Shown in pieces: positions 42,801 to 47,398 of a stretch of DNA of 64,000 nt. This DNA is from Patiria miniata. Lineage: Eukaryota > Echinodermata > Asteroidea > Valvatida > Asterinidae. Every line of letters begins with the position of its first letter. Within the stretch, counting starts at the first letter, position 1. The stretch spans positions 1,736,001-1,800,000 of the forward strand of contig NW_024037051.1 in the NCBI RefSeq assembly GCF_015706575.1, written 5' to 3'. The position numbers were made by a program, and so were the translations under genes. The notes below the pieces were generated by a model. The model did no database searches. It saw only the letters and a list, made by a program, of their open reading frames with translations, and was not told the origin of the DNA.

Positions 42801-45800
42801 TAATGTTCTTTTCATTATTTGTAACACACTCTCCAAATCATCATGAAAAAACATATCTTCTGGAATTGCGACCCCCAATTGAAGTCGGATTTGAACAGGT
42901 GCCATGTCTTGTCATGTCATTATTAGGCCTAACAATGTAGAAAGCGGCACAAATTGATTTTTGAGTGTTTGTGTTGAACTGACCATATCTCTGGTTTGGC
43001 AAAAGCAAAATTGATAAAGCAAATAGCATTTGAAAGCTGAACATCCCAGGCCTAAGCATCATGAAACATTGTTCAATATTCCAAGGACACAGAGCCCATT
43101 TCTGCTTGCAGCATTTTTGGGGGGACAGGCTGTACATTAGACCCAGTGTCAATGTACAGGCCCACCGTTATCATGGTTATGTGCTTGTGTGCACATGCTG
43201 TACTGTGTACAAGTGCAAGTCAGTACACACATAAAACATGAGTATCCACATACATGTATTAGGCATGCCAGGCTGCACTGATAATTTGTTGTGCAGTATA
43301 CAACATGTACATGTATACACTGTAATTAGGTTACATTGTCATTGACTGTATCCAATTAGAGAAGATCAGGGCATGAATTACACTACATGTATACCTATTG
43401 CATAATCAGATAGTGCTAAGAATATATGCTTGACATGCTGTCAAAGCTGCATTTATAATTCATACCTGTACGCATAATTTATATGTGTTCTGCATACATT
43501 GTAATTGCAGGAATGGGGATTATTTTTCTCTCGTGAAATAAACTTGTAGGAGTCACTTAAAGTTCAAACCAACTTTTTGAAAAAAATATTAAAACATCAA
43601 AACTATTCAAAAAAAAAAATAATAATCAATCACGTTTCTATCAATCAGATTACGTATGCATTGTCAACATATTTGTACACTATCTGCCTTTTTTGTTTGG
43701 GAATCAAATGTGAACTAACAACAAATGTGTTAATGCACCAGTAAAATAAAGTAACAAAGACAAAGTAAAAATCCCCAATCATGCCAACTATGGTCTTTGC
43801 TTTGAATTATGCAATACATTATTATGTACCAATTCTCTATGTGTCAAGTGTGCCATACTGCCACGGCCCCATTTGTTTTGCCAGAGGCATGCAATGCAAC
43901 TGTGTATGCATATCTGACTCATTGCCAGGATTTATAATACAATGAATTCAAATTCGGAAGCTGCTTTTGAGTAGGCCTAAGCATCTCTTAAAAAAAAAGT
44001 ATAAAGTGTAGATGAATCTAGTTCCCTTAGTGTCAATATCAGGCAAAGGCCAATAACCAGTCATATTTGGAGTTTTTGTGGCCCCATATTTTGTTTGTTT
44101 GTTTGTTTGGAGGGGGTTGTTATAGGTTGGGTATTAAGAAGTAGCTGTAGTGAGGCACTGCCCCCCCCCCCCCCCCCCCCCCGATACAACACTGGCAATA
44201 ATTATGAAGATTGACTGATTAGTTCAAAGATCAATTTGCGGAAGAACTTTTAAAAAGAATGCAGTAGGCCTACAGTCCAATCTGTCAGATCTGTGACGCC
44301 ATAGATGACTTGCATTGTGCAGGGGAAAATAATTGTATTATCAGCAAGCAATTACACATTTTAATGATGATAAGACCTAATGTTAAAGAGTAAATAAGAT
44401 AATAACCGTCTTCTTGTTACACCGTGTCCTCGATACTATAATTTCATTGGTCTACAACGGCCATGCGTCCAGTCTATACAAATTTACTTCACACTGTTTT
44501 GCTTATAGCTATTAATTATCAAATATTTGGATTTTATAGTTTCTTGTACACAGGCGGTCAAAAAGTGTACAAACCAAATTTTCGAATTTCTATGAGCAGA
44601 AAATCGGAAATTGCATTTACGACCAAACCAAATTTCCGAATTTCCACTAGCAGAAAACTGAACTTTTGATACCATAAACCAAATTTCAATTTTGTTTTAC
44701 TATTTAAATTCAATCAAGGCAGGGGTGGAGGGGACGGGTTTGTCAGCAAATCATTACTGAAATGTAGACAGGTTTCTTGTCCGGACACTTGGCCAAGGGG
44801 GAGGGGGGAGGGGGGCTCGTACCATACTTTCAATGGGGCACTGTTCAAACCCGCTGATTATGAAGGCGGAACTATTACCAGTTTAATTTTGGGGGGGGGG
44901 GGGGTGGTTGTCAGAGCAGGGGGGGGGGGGGGTTCCGCATTATATTTAATGAATTTCTATGAAAATGTTTTTTTGGCAGAGCTGGGGGGATACCCTCCCT
45001 CCACCCTCCCCCCTTCCCCCCAGATCCGCGCATGCAAGGTGGCATTTGTTAGCGGGAAATGGGATTAGATTTTTTGGGCTACTCCATAACTGATTTTGGG
45101 TAAGAAACCCTCATCAGCAGAATTTTGGTGTTTTTTTTTAACATTGACAAAGATCATCAAACACATCTCTATTGCATTGAAGACGTTCATCAAAGAACGC
45201 CATAGTAACACAGAACCATAATGTTGGTACACCTATTATCACAATCAATCGACCAGCCCACAGACGCACAAAGCAGCATCAGTTATACATGAAGTTATGA
45301 TTCATTCTACATGTACACCCTACTTCCGACACAGGAGTTCCGGAAAACGGAAACACATGCCAATGATTCCAATTTTGTTGGGTATCAAATGGTCATACCA
45401 TTTTTTTTTCTGCTAGTTTAAATTCCGAAATTTGGTTTTCTTCATGAATGCAATTTCCAATTTTCTGCTAGTAGAAATTTGCAAATTTGGTTTGGTCGTT
45501 AACGCAATTTCCGATTTTCTGCTAGAAAATATTCCGAGAAAAACAGCATTCTACATGTGCTAGGATCTCAATTTCAAATCAAAAGTTTCTGAATCATGTT
45601 TTGAATTGCAGCTATATGCGATGTCGCGCACTGTTCCGACGAATTATAGCAACCGCACGCGCCTGTGCGTCGTGCCAATGCTTGCGCGGGCTGCGCCGAA
45701 TAACAAAACGAACTACTAATTTAAATTTTCCTACGGTGCATCTTAAGACGCACTGTTGGAAAGGCCTTCTTTCGTTGATTACTTCAAAATGATAGCTTGC

Positions 45801-46119
45801 CAGAAAGATTAATTTCACAGGGAGTTTAGTCCACTTACATGTACTATCTTTCAACCAAGTATGTTTTTCAACAATAATACGCCAGTTACTTTTTCGGATG
45901 GCTGCAAATGATGGACTGTTGCTTTAAAGTAGGTCTATAGATGATGTACATATACCTACCGGCATTGGAGAATACAGATCCGTGCTGCATCAAGCCATGT
46001 TCTTCAATGAAGGTGTTAAATTCACTTTGTTTTTGCCAATGGACAGCCGCTAATCCCAAGACCACGGCAAGGAGTATGACACTCACACAGCAAGGCCACC
46101 AATTGGTCTTGCTTGCCAT
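720..46119 (-). CDS. AREL1: AREL1 orthologue, HECT E3 ubiquitin ligase (3' end off the window)
   Basis: Human AREL1 is a HECT ligase that ubiquitinates SMAC, HtrA2 and ARTS and so restrains apoptosis. Seventeen exons on the minus strand join in a single frame: 45960-46119, 41513-41729, 40074-40288, 23487-23707, 20808-21036, 19441-19625, 18236-18410, 17440-17648, 15731-15872, 14843-14961, 14287-14362, 12951-13060, 10888-11070, 9834-9959, 7348-7477, 5312-5457, 720-895. All introns are GT-AG. They give 939 residues plus two bases of codon 940. Order: membrane segment 10-28, SAM-like region about 38-180, hydrophobic segment 200-215, filamin-type repeat about 245-348, second immunoglobulin-like region about 350-467, HECT about 605 onward. 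Human alignment starts near residue 198. The start ATG lies just inside an apparent acceptor, so an upstream 5'UTR exon is likely. The last coding exon lies left of position 1. The match is from memory of the human sequence but runs over the whole protein. Confidence 0.95.
896..1945. other. AREL1 intron 16 (part): nothing recognised
   Basis: AT-rich intron sequence with a poly-C run at 1440-1452. I see no gene or repeat structure. Confidence 0.5.
1946..2330. mobile_element. Small inverted-repeat element
   Basis: TCGGTCTCTGGTCAG at 1967-1981 is repeated perfectly inverted at 2295-2309. Similarity extends outward through AGGCCA-A-AAA. The middle holds poly-T and poly-A tracts. Family unknown. 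Confidence 0.5.
3039..3785. mobile_element. hAT-like MITE with 8-bp target duplication
   Basis: Ends are TAGGGCTGTCCATATTCAAA and, inverted, TAGGGCTGTTCGGAATATAC. Flanking 8-mers GTCAGGTG (3031-3038) and GTCAAGTG (3786-3793) differ at one base. TAGGG termini with an 8-bp duplication fit hAT. It is non-coding, 747 bp. Bases about 3228-3315 recur inverted at about 17024-17105. Confidence 0.75.
4351..4968. mobile_element. TTAA-flanked MITE (piggyBac-like)
   Basis: TTAA target copies at 4351-4354 and 4965-4968 border CCCTAACACTCTATCCTC and the inverted CCCTCACCCCCTAGGACC. GGAGGATT is repeated inside. It sits inside the second-half repeat of the exon-16 array, and a LINE tail (about 4500-4782) is nested within it. 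Confidence 0.65.
4500..4782 (+). mobile_element. LINE 3' end with ATT-rich tail
   Basis: One frame reads GDRAFAICAPTLWK, stop, LPACLRNINELGIFKSQLKT FLFK, the conserved C-terminus of CR1/Jockey-type LINE proteins (APxLWNxLPxxLRxxxxxxx FKxxLKTxLF). It carries one stop where Asn is usual. A 3'UTR and a TTATTATTATTA tail end it. It is 5'-truncated. Confidence 0.75.
5312..5457 (-). CDS. AREL1: AREL1 exon 16: HECT lobe junction
   Basis: Encodes residues 833-881, GLNDLIPDQLLSMFDENELE then LLMCGTCAFSVTD. Human has GLNELVPENLLAIFDENELE and LLMCGTGDISVSD. The 3' half of this exon and its donor are repeated as decayed copies between about 4203 and 5256. The acceptor's pyrimidine tract lies in the end of a MITE (5465-5987). 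Confidence 0.95.
5465..5987. mobile_element. MITE abutting the AREL1 exon 16 acceptor
   Basis: TTAAAGGGAAAATACAACAT at the left is mirrored by the right end (TTAAAGGGAATATACATCAT when inverted). Its left half is repeated in direct orientation at 57958-58232. The left end lies 8 bases from exon 16, so the minus-strand pyrimidine tract (TATTTTCCCTTTAA) belongs to the element. Confidence 0.7.
5627..5660. repeat. Perfect 34-bp palindrome
   Basis: Two 17-base arms meet at CGGCCG with no loop. The paralogous element at 58122-58155 keeps only an imperfect version. Confidence 0.85.
6065..6760 (+). repeat. Tandemly duplicated about 270-bp unit
   Basis: GTCACCAACAGTCAGATCCT ... AATCCTGCTTTATGTAGCCT (6090-6470) recurs as 6545-6745. 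The first copy is split by the 204-bp MITE. A further 74-base doublet follows (about 6756-6905, GTCACTTGATTGATT). Confidence 0.7.
6192..6395. mobile_element. Intact 204-bp MITE, perfect 28-bp TIRs, 8-bp target duplication
   Basis: GGAAAGATTTCCATATACGA begins perfect 28-base inverted termini at 6192-6219 and 6368-6395. ATCACCTA is duplicated exactly at 6184-6191 and 6396-6403. Perfect ends suggest recent movement. GG-termini with 8-bp duplications fit Merlin or hAT. Non-coding. Confidence 0.88.
6970..7212 (+). repeat. Dispersed repeat, inverted copy at 58250-58500
   Basis: GGGCGCCCTTTTACCTAGCA, ACGTCCCATGGGCGGGACAT and CACCAGGGGATTTGTACTAT recur in opposite orientation in FCF1 intron 3 with about 80-85% similarity. 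Non-coding, family unknown. Confidence 0.75.
7348..7477 (-). CDS. AREL1: AREL1 exon 15: HECT
   Basis: Encodes residues 790-832: EVDLIPGGASIPVTNDNKIE then YLDKLAHHRLANSVQDEIEA and FLK. The VTNxNKxxYLxxLAxxRL pattern is a HECT hallmark. The donor G|GTCGGG is weak (no purine-rich tail), but phase and the next exon confirm it. Confidence 0.93.
7640..8045 (+). repeat. Dispersed repeat family R1, copy 1
   Basis: CAGTCCATTGTTTGCAGC ... CTTTCTGGCAAGCTGTCATT ... TCTCGGAATATACAG. The same sequence occurs at 11795-12215 and, inverted, at 45541-45930. Non-coding, about 400 bp. Confidence 0.75.
8545..9254. mobile_element. Composite element with terminal hairpin, inverted copy at 56530-57165
   Basis: GAGAGCCCGTCACGTGGCCG, GGTTGAACGTTCACAATGCA-like and GTATTTATGAATGGGAATAA blocks recur in reverse order and orientation at 56530-57165. 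9003-9254 forms a hairpin: GACCGGTTGGGAGTCTGGAT, GCTGATAATTACCC and their complements surround CTTCGGCTCG. Here the hairpin segment is duplicated in tandem; the other copy has one. Confidence 0.75.
9259..9389. mobile_element. Small MITE, 131 bp
   Basis: ATAGACCTTATGCG at 9260-9273 is mirrored by 9375-9388. A TA may flank it. It abuts the end of the 8545-9254 element. Confidence 0.6.
9834..9959 (-). CDS. AREL1: AREL1 exon 14: HECT N-lobe
   Basis: Encodes residues 748-789 in 42 codons: YFETDDPDFYTTKVRFILDN then DVNDMDLTFSEE. Human has YFETDDPEFYKSKVCFILNN. Acceptor TTCTGTCAG, donor CAG|GTAGGA. Confidence 0.95.
10492..10813 (+). mobile_element. TTAA-flanked MITE family P1, copy 1
   Basis: TTAA at 10492-10495 and 10810-10813 encloses CCCTTACTCTCTGAGGGTAG ... 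TAGTAGGGTAAGGG. A near-identical inverted copy lies at 60020-60352. TTAA duplication with CCC ends fits piggyBac-like non-autonomous elements. Confidence 0.8.
10888..11070 (-). CDS. AREL1: AREL1 exon 13: HECT N-lobe
   Basis: Encodes residues 687-747 in exactly 61 codons. VHPNPDRPPH, KFYEFAGKMVGKCLYESSLG and LVKARFSRSFLAQLIGLRVS are close to the human residues. YEFAGKMVGKCLYES is the typical HECT FxGRxxGxAL-like core helix. Acceptor TCATCAG, donor AAG|GTAAGTG. Confidence 0.96.
11795..12215 (+). repeat. Dispersed repeat family R1, copy 2
   Basis: About 85% similar to the copy at 7640-8045 and closer still to the inverted copy at 45541-45930. It lies in AREL1 intron 12. Flanking 11071-11790 and 12216-12950 show nothing I recognise. 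Confidence 0.75.
12951..13060 (-). CDS. AREL1: AREL1 exon 12: HECT N-lobe
   Basis: Encodes residues 650-686, GQDWGGLGREWTELVCTALF then SPENKFFRRFRDNNQGL. DWGGxxREW is a conserved HECT-entry motif and aligns with human DWGGPRREWFELICKALF. Acceptor TGTTCAG, donor CTG|GTGAGTG. Confidence 0.95.
13526..13829. mobile_element. Possible TTAA-type MITE
   Basis: TTAACCCTAATCCTCCAGGG at the left and GGCAGGGTTAGTTAA at the right resemble the other TTAA elements, but the right junction is imperfect. GCCAAACGTAGCA and GCCAAATGTAGCA repeat inside. Confidence 0.45.
14287..14362 (-). CDS. AREL1: AREL1 exon 11: HECT N-lobe
   Basis: A small 76-base exon for residues 625-649, SMKATKPYSTSDWCKKFEIN then FLGEE. 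It aligns with human SLKATRNFSISDWSKNFEVV then FQDEE. Acceptor TCATCCTCAG, donor G|GTAAGA. Confidence 0.93.
14843..14961 (-). CDS. AREL1: AREL1 exon 10: entry to the HECT domain
   Basis: Encodes residues 585-624, GSETFQDKQRCFHREVVNLR then PRKYHSVLNLNIDRHSLLES, aligned with human GSETFQDKVNFFQRELRQVH and RHALLESS. The donor AGC|GTAAGTG and phase lead straight to the SMKATKP exon. A nearby open frame at 14371-14473 with a plausible donor was rejected because it breaks the phase. Confidence 0.92.
15006..15290 (+). mobile_element. tRNA-derived SINE
   Basis: A tRNA-like head has a box-B GGTTCGAACCC at 15059-15069. A body with GGGCAAGACACTTTAC and CTCCACCCAGGAGTATAAAT follows, then TATAAAGCGCTATATAGGCA and an ATT tail. 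This body occurs in SINEs of many marine invertebrates. Intron 9 of AREL1. Confidence 0.8.
15731..15872 (-). CDS. AREL1: AREL1 exon 9
   Basis: Encodes residues 538-584. EDGCQPPMQLASKHRDIMAA then TFTKFLLTNI matches human DDGIQPPVELSCKERNILAA then TFIRSLHKNI. Acceptor TTTGCAG, donor G|GTAAGCC. Confidence 0.93.
15950..16155 (+). repeat. Dispersed direct repeat with 40380-40560
   Basis: GGGGGAGACCACTTGGAGAG, CCTGATGCTCAC-CAAAGACAC and GTGTGTCCCATCCA are shared with 40380-40560 in the same orientation. Non-coding. Confidence 0.65.
16542..17022. mobile_element. Nested inverted-repeat elements
   Basis: The 21-mer beginning ATGTGTGCTAGTCCATTATT (16542) is mirrored at 17002-17022. Inside, GGGCTGTGCCGAGTATACCA (16606) and AAACTGTTTTGCCCTA (16980) look like ends of a second element related to the TAGGGCTGT hAT-like MITE at 3039. 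Confidence 0.6.
17440..17648 (-). CDS. AREL1: AREL1 exon 8: linker
   Basis: Encodes residues 468-537. A lysine-rich, variable stretch (ENDFEKVKKNLDKKS) gives way to the conserved KKVYCYISPKQLTVKEFYLR followed by IIPKRLQTFRVCPATK, near identical to human KKVYCYVSPKQFSVKEFYLK and IIPWRLYTFRVCPGTK. The acidic, serine-rich insert of the human protein is shorter here. Confidence 0.95.
18236..18410 (-). CDS. AREL1: AREL1 exon 7
   Basis: Encodes residues 410-467. SRQLALRVRMESTGCYKALA and LSNGEFNILVLS align with human RQTFQVFLRLTLHSRGCFHA and INNGEFDIIVLS, ending the second immunoglobulin-like region. Acceptor AAACGCAG, donor G|GTGAGTGC. Confidence 0.93.
18859..19431. mobile_element. Hairpin-ended MITE with expanded CACAAGTC array
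   Basis: CAGTGTTGTAGTCGAGTCC at the left and the inverted AGTGTTGAAGTTGAGTCC at the right are hAT-like termini. From 18879 to about 19262 the subterminal word CACAAGTC repeats about 40 times with spacers TTCA, CATCA, AATCA, CCCA. A decayed relative lies at about 55010-55200. It ends 10 bases from the exon 6 donor. Confidence 0.75.
19441..19625 (-). CDS. AREL1: AREL1 exon 6: second immunoglobulin-like region
   Basis: Encodes residues 348-409, GPVDPSKSAFVRHSSTMVVT ... IEPRDRFGNPC ... DDYCLQVTE. It aligns with human PGMVVPSKTKIVCHFSTLVL ... IVPRDEYDNPT ... HNYTLSIHE. The donor GAG|GTATGTGATG is about 10 bases from the end of a hairpin-ended element (18859-19431). Confidence 0.93.
20694..20757 (+). 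tRNA. tRNA-like relic
   Basis: Contains TAGCTCAGTTGGTAGAGCA (box A region) and GGTTCAAACTCC (box B), with a six-pair acceptor-like stem (GCTGGA/TCCAGT). The anticodon arm does not fold cleanly, so this is a pseudogene or SINE head, not a working tRNA. Confidence 0.5.
20808..21036 (-). CDS. AREL1: AREL1 exon 5: filamin-type repeat
   Basis: Encodes residues 272-347. ASFTVRRAGLYTITVRLGQM followed by NIRGSPYRMNFLPG is the filamin/ABP280 signature and matches human AFTVRKAGRYEITVKLGGLN then VAYSPYYKIFQPG. The fold is an immunoglobulin-like sandwich. Splice sites are TCTGGCAG acceptor and G|GTAAGAG donor. Confidence 0.95.
21050..22390. other. AREL1 intron 4 (part): nothing recognised
   Basis: Unique-looking sequence with a poly-G run near 21231-21242. 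No coding exon or transposon end was identified. Confidence 0.45.
22395..23470. repeat. 82-bp minisatellite with 246-bp higher-order period
   Basis: About 13 head-to-tail units of 82 bp, each with GCCTATGGTAGCGGCTACAG, CACTTCCCATAGACCTGTGT and TAGCCGTAGCCAAGTAA. Variant marks (TTTCTAG or TTCCCAG, GTGCC or CGCC) show that blocks of three units (246 bp) were copied together. It ends about 17 bp from the exon 4 donor. Open frames across it are by-products of the period. Confidence 0.92.
23487..23707 (-). CDS. AREL1: AREL1 exon 4: hydrophobic segment and start of filamin-type repeat
   Basis: Encodes residues 198-271. Residues 200-215 (LLILTMPLGLLSFWVW) match the hydrophobic N-terminus of human AREL1. 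YITGSLLDVNCCKVEWGWVE aligns with human YVRGNYLDPRSCKVSWDWKD, and GETMSFMIK with GHSMAFRV. An internal in-frame Met at residue 205 could be an alternative start giving a human-like short form. The donor (AAG|GTAAGG) is about 17 bases from the edge of the 82-bp minisatellite. A Gypsy fossil lies just upstream of the acceptor. Confidence 0.95.
23733..23928 (+). mobile_element. Ty3/Gypsy LTR-retrotransposon integrase fossil
   Basis: An isolated fragment of the integrase C-terminal part of a Ty3/Gypsy element, recognised by ERAVQTVKRGLKK and TTGKSPSELLF. No LTRs, gag or other pol parts were seen nearby. It is a broken, old remnant in AREL1 intron 3, opposite in strand to the gene. Confidence 0.8.
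23942..24442. mobile_element. MITE, 501 bp
   Basis: AATTGCAGAATACCCCGCCA is mirrored at the right end with one mismatch. Inside, an about 88-bp unit (CGTATCCGCGTATCCACTTC, CGGCACCTACTTTGGACTTA) is repeated, with a third partial copy at 24320-24365. Confidence 0.75.
24525..24995. mobile_element. Hairpin (foldback) element 1, 9-bp target duplication
   Basis: Arms of about 220 bases at about 90-95% identity surround a spacer of about 35 bases. Ends are TAGCCCCATAAATGTGG and its complement. GGAAAGTTC is duplicated exactly at 24516-24524 and 24996-25004. Nine-base duplications with long arms fit Mutator-like foldbacks. Confidence 0.88.
25074..26020. mobile_element. Hairpin (foldback) element 2, 9-bp target duplication
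   Basis: Arms of about 460 bases, nearly identical, around a spacer of about 40 bases. Ends are TAGCTGGAGTTACCCAGC and its complement. CCCTTTCCC is duplicated exactly at 25065-25073 and 26021-26029. The same 80-residue open frame appears on both strands because of the symmetry and is not taken as a gene. Confidence 0.9.
26030..27374. other. AREL1 intron 3 segment: nothing recognised
   Basis: Holds a short TACGTACTGTACATGTACAT-like palindrome (26590-26640). A 79-codon open frame on the minus strand (26310-26071) matches nothing I know. No gene called. Confidence 0.4.
27405..28010 (+). repeat. Left arm array of the giant element
   Basis: Units of 20 bp (GATCGGTGATGGACTTTCGC) alternate with 37-bp units that add TTACTGGTGATGCATATTCA. 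From 27780 and 27952 the terminal motif AACGCCAAAGAGGCATTTAA restarts, so the arm end was itself duplicated. A short inverted block (CACCGATCGCGAAAG) occurs twice. Confidence 0.9.
28011..29394. other. Interior of giant element: no gene recognised
   Basis: Contains a 163-codon open frame (28294-28785, plus) with no family resemblance that I can see, and C/A homopolymers at 29171-29231. Not called as a gene. Confidence 0.4.
29395..30060 (+). repeat. Segmental duplication copy 1 inside giant element
   Basis: GTAGTGGGCAACA, AATATGCTTGACAATAAATG, TTAGCCTAACAAAATAGAAA and a GATGAT run recur in the same orientation at about 35225-36065. Core identity is about 95%. Non-coding. Confidence 0.85.
30093..30117. 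repeat. 25-bp inverted repeat paired with 34277-34301
   Basis: TACAGTACCGCCCAGAATTT plus ACCAT is exactly complementary to 34277-34301. Around each side the word GGGCAT/ATGCCC is frequent. This may mark an older 4.2-kb element nested in the giant one. No target duplication was found. Confidence 0.6.
30440..31925. repeat. 73-bp satellite array, about 20 units
   Basis: Units of 73-74 bp: AAAAAGAAATAATGCGGTCG, GGCGAGAGGAGTAAAACTTT, TAAATATTTTTGGGGGGACT, GCATGCTCAACAT. The first about 15 are nearly identical. From 31560 on they become divergent, as expected at an array edge. Confidence 0.93.
31926..32500. other. Interior of giant element: nothing recognised
   Basis: No repeat unit or coding similarity seen between the satellite and the degenerate repeats. 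Confidence 0.4.
32570..33480 (+). repeat. Degenerate tandem repeat, three units
   Basis: CATGGCCTACATTATTT-like, GAATATATTTTGG-like and CCCCTGGAATCTACAAAAGA blocks recur in the same order near 32600, 32980 and 33310, with periods of about 330-380 bp. Confidence 0.65.
34055..34200 (+). repeat. Short 31-bp tandem repeat
   Basis: GTGCGGGCATCGGGGCTTGT plus GGTTTAGGAGA is repeated twice with a third partial unit. Confidence 0.6.
34320..34975 (+). mobile_element. Decayed LINE 3' fragment
   Basis: Reading across frames shows non-LTR reverse-transcriptase C-terminal features: GKANRKLFMFRKLKETGFT, then VRPVLANASPVWHSSITLKQ TN, then LDHLYDRRTTMCTNFALCAF KSGKFNEWFP. At least one frameshift and several stops break it. 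It ends in an AATAATAATG tail. CR1/Rex-like by pattern. Confidence 0.7.
35200..36400 (+). repeat. Segmental duplication copy 2 plus tandem unit
   Basis: Second copy of the 29395-30060 segment (35473-36065). The sequence before it (35190-35440, AAACAAATCATTCTGTTCAT) recurs after it at 36125-36400, a period of about 0.93 kb. Confidence 0.8.
36405..37190 (-). repeat. Right arm array of the giant element
   Basis: The same 20- and 37-bp units as the left arm in reverse orientation (CCATCACCGATCGCGAAAGT, CATCACCGATCGTGAATATG). About 30 units. Open frames through it encode a repetitive peptide and are not genes. Confidence 0.9.
37696..37890. mobile_element. Hairpin element, 62-bp arms
   Basis: GGCGGCCGCGTTGTAATGTA ... 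GGCAAGATAATGAATATGCA is mirrored at 37829-37890 around a spacer of about 66 bp. Weaker symmetry continues outward (CCAAAATTGG / CCTTTTTGAA). Confidence 0.8.
38230..40070. other. AREL1 intron 3 segment with flanking 33-bp direct repeat
   Basis: A 33-base sequence (ATAAACACAGAATTTGTGCA, 38698-38730) recurs exactly at 39916-39948. TTTCTCGTCC near 38755 and GGACGAGAAA near 39807 are inverted to each other inside. This could be the outline of a 1.1-kb insertion. No coding content recognised. Confidence 0.45.
40074..40288 (-). CDS. AREL1: AREL1 exon 3: end of the SAM-like region
   Basis: Encodes residues 126-197. It begins WSVKFGYAGVRQLAMLTQEE, continuing the SAM-like pattern of exon 2, then a helical stretch ending KMKEFFIF. 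The acceptor is TTCTCAAAG and the donor G|GTAAGT. The next coding exon lies 16.4 kb away, across the largest intron in the window. Confidence 0.8.
40380..40560 (+). repeat. Dispersed direct repeat with 15950-16155
   Basis: Second copy, in AREL1 intron 2, about 80% similar. 40600-41512 otherwise shows nothing I recognise. Confidence 0.65.
41513..41729 (-). CDS. AREL1: AREL1 exon 2: SAM-like helical region
   Basis: Encodes residues 54-125 (GINYLEQFAS ... QIWLDEHKQQEYH) between a GACAG acceptor and a G|GTAATG donor. The pattern is helical: a first unit (FIEEHG ... AGINYLEQF ... ISPAERKEIYG) is followed by a second that opens WLDEHKQQEYHW and continues in exon 3. Spacing resembles SAM domains (WL..h.l..Y...F...G...L..L). 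Phase agrees with both neighbours. The human protein has no counterpart. Domain assignment is inference. Confidence 0.8.
42463..43133. mobile_element. Hairpin element, about 200-230-bp arms
   Basis: GCAAGCAGAAACGGGCTCTG, GCTTTTGCCAAACCAGAGAT and ATGGTCAGTTGAACACA are mirrored at 42945-43133 with about 88% identity around a spacer of about 250 bp. AREL1 intron 1. 43134-44567 shows no other structure. Confidence 0.8.
44568..45530. mobile_element. Inverted-repeat element
   Basis: CAGAAAATCGGAAATTGC and ACGACCAAACCAAATTT (44598-44635) are mirrored at 45480-45525. Arms are about 100-120 bp with internal near-duplicates. The middle is G/C-homopolymer rich. Confidence 0.65.
45541..45930 (-). repeat. 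Dispersed repeat family R1, copy 3 (inverted)
   Basis: Reverse complement of the 11795-12215 repeat, ending 30 bases short of the AREL1 exon 1 donor. Confidence 0.75.
45960..46119 (-). CDS. AREL1: AREL1 exon 1 (coding): start and N-terminal membrane segment
   Basis: Encodes residues 1-53 and the first base of codon 54. MASKTNWWPCC leads into a hydrophobic stretch (residues 10-28, VSVILLAVVLGLAAVHW), then KQSEFNTFIEEHG, which begins a helical region. The donor is G|GTAGGTA. On the minus strand a pyrimidine-rich tract ending TTTCTATTTAG stands two bases before the ATG, so this looks like an internal exon preceded by a noncoding exon. The human 823-residue protein has no counterpart. It could be a membrane anchor or signal-anchor. 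Confidence 0.8.
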
Positions 46120-47227
46120 TTCTAAATAGAAAACACAGAGGACATGATTTACACGACAGTGTACATAACGTGTACATGTAGTTCACAGGCATGAATTTAT
46201 ATGTTTTTCAATACCAACAGAGCCCTTGCATAGGGCGCCCTCAATGGGGGCAAGTCTTTATTTCTCTGTGTTATGCATGAGAAGGCATCTTTGATTTAAG
46301 TCACAAAACCTGTCTTCATCAATGGCATCTCGATACAAGAGGTCTTTTAAAAATTTCAGTTAATTATATTCCATTATACATGTTATACCGGTATGTACAT
46401 AATGTGTAAAACAACAATCACATTTCTGACACATACACAGTATTGAGAGTCCCAAATTCGCTAAGAATTAGTAAGATACCATGTTGATCATCAGCTACAT
46501 GTAGCTTAAGTTGATTTGTGAACAGAACTTGTAAAAAATTGAGGTGTCCTAAACTACCTGATTACTGCATTCAGTCTGACCCCCCCCCCCCCAATCAATA
46601 TTTATTATTCAATAATAGGGCCTAATTTATATGATAAACTAGTAATATTTTATGTTATGGGGTCTAACTTTTTACACATTAATTTTCCTAAGTACTAGTC
46701 AATATTCCCAGAAGCGTACCACCAGGCTGGGATTGAAAAGTCAGGCTATAGTATAAGCATGATAAGCCAATACCGTTAGAATGAATTTGCACAACACTCA
46801 TACACAATGAATGACATCTATGGGAAGAGAAAAGGCACAGATATTGCCCCTCCTTCCTTCCCACAGTGCTCTAGGTATTGTGCAAATTCATTAGAGCAGT
46901 ATTTGCGATAAGGCTTATTACTCAGGGAAAGAATGTATCCAGACGCAATAAAATCTGAAATGTATGTTTCTCAGTCCCACATTCACGTCTTTCAACATTT
47001 TTGCAATGACTGACTTTTAAAGTTTTACTTTTATTGAGATTATATGATAAAAAAACAACAAGAGGCGTCAGGTTGCAACATTCTTCACATTGTTCTTTGA
47101 AGCTTTCCTAAATCAGTGAAATGAGGCCTAGCCCTAGACCCACTAACTGGGGCACTAGAACTCCTTTTTTGACATTTGGGATGTGGTCTGTCGTATGACC
47201 TTGCTCTATGGTTAGCAGTAGGTGTAG

Positions 47228-47281
47228 CCTACTCCTAGAACTATGATGCTCCGCGTGGAGCATCATAGTTCTAGGAGTAGG
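47228..47281. repeat. Perfect 25-bp hairpin with GCGT loop
   Basis: CCTACTCCTAGAACTATGAT plus GCTCC, loop GCGT, then exact complement. In RNA from either strand it would form a strong stem. It lies in the AREL1/FCF1 spacer. Confidence 0.9.
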
Positions 47282-47398
47282 TCTAGCCTAGTCCGAGTAA
47301 CTAGGACGAGTAGGACTCTACGAATCGCCTTTTTTTAAAAAAACATTTGGAGATGTCAGCGCTCTATCACTGCACTGAACACCGCCCACATACTGTAC

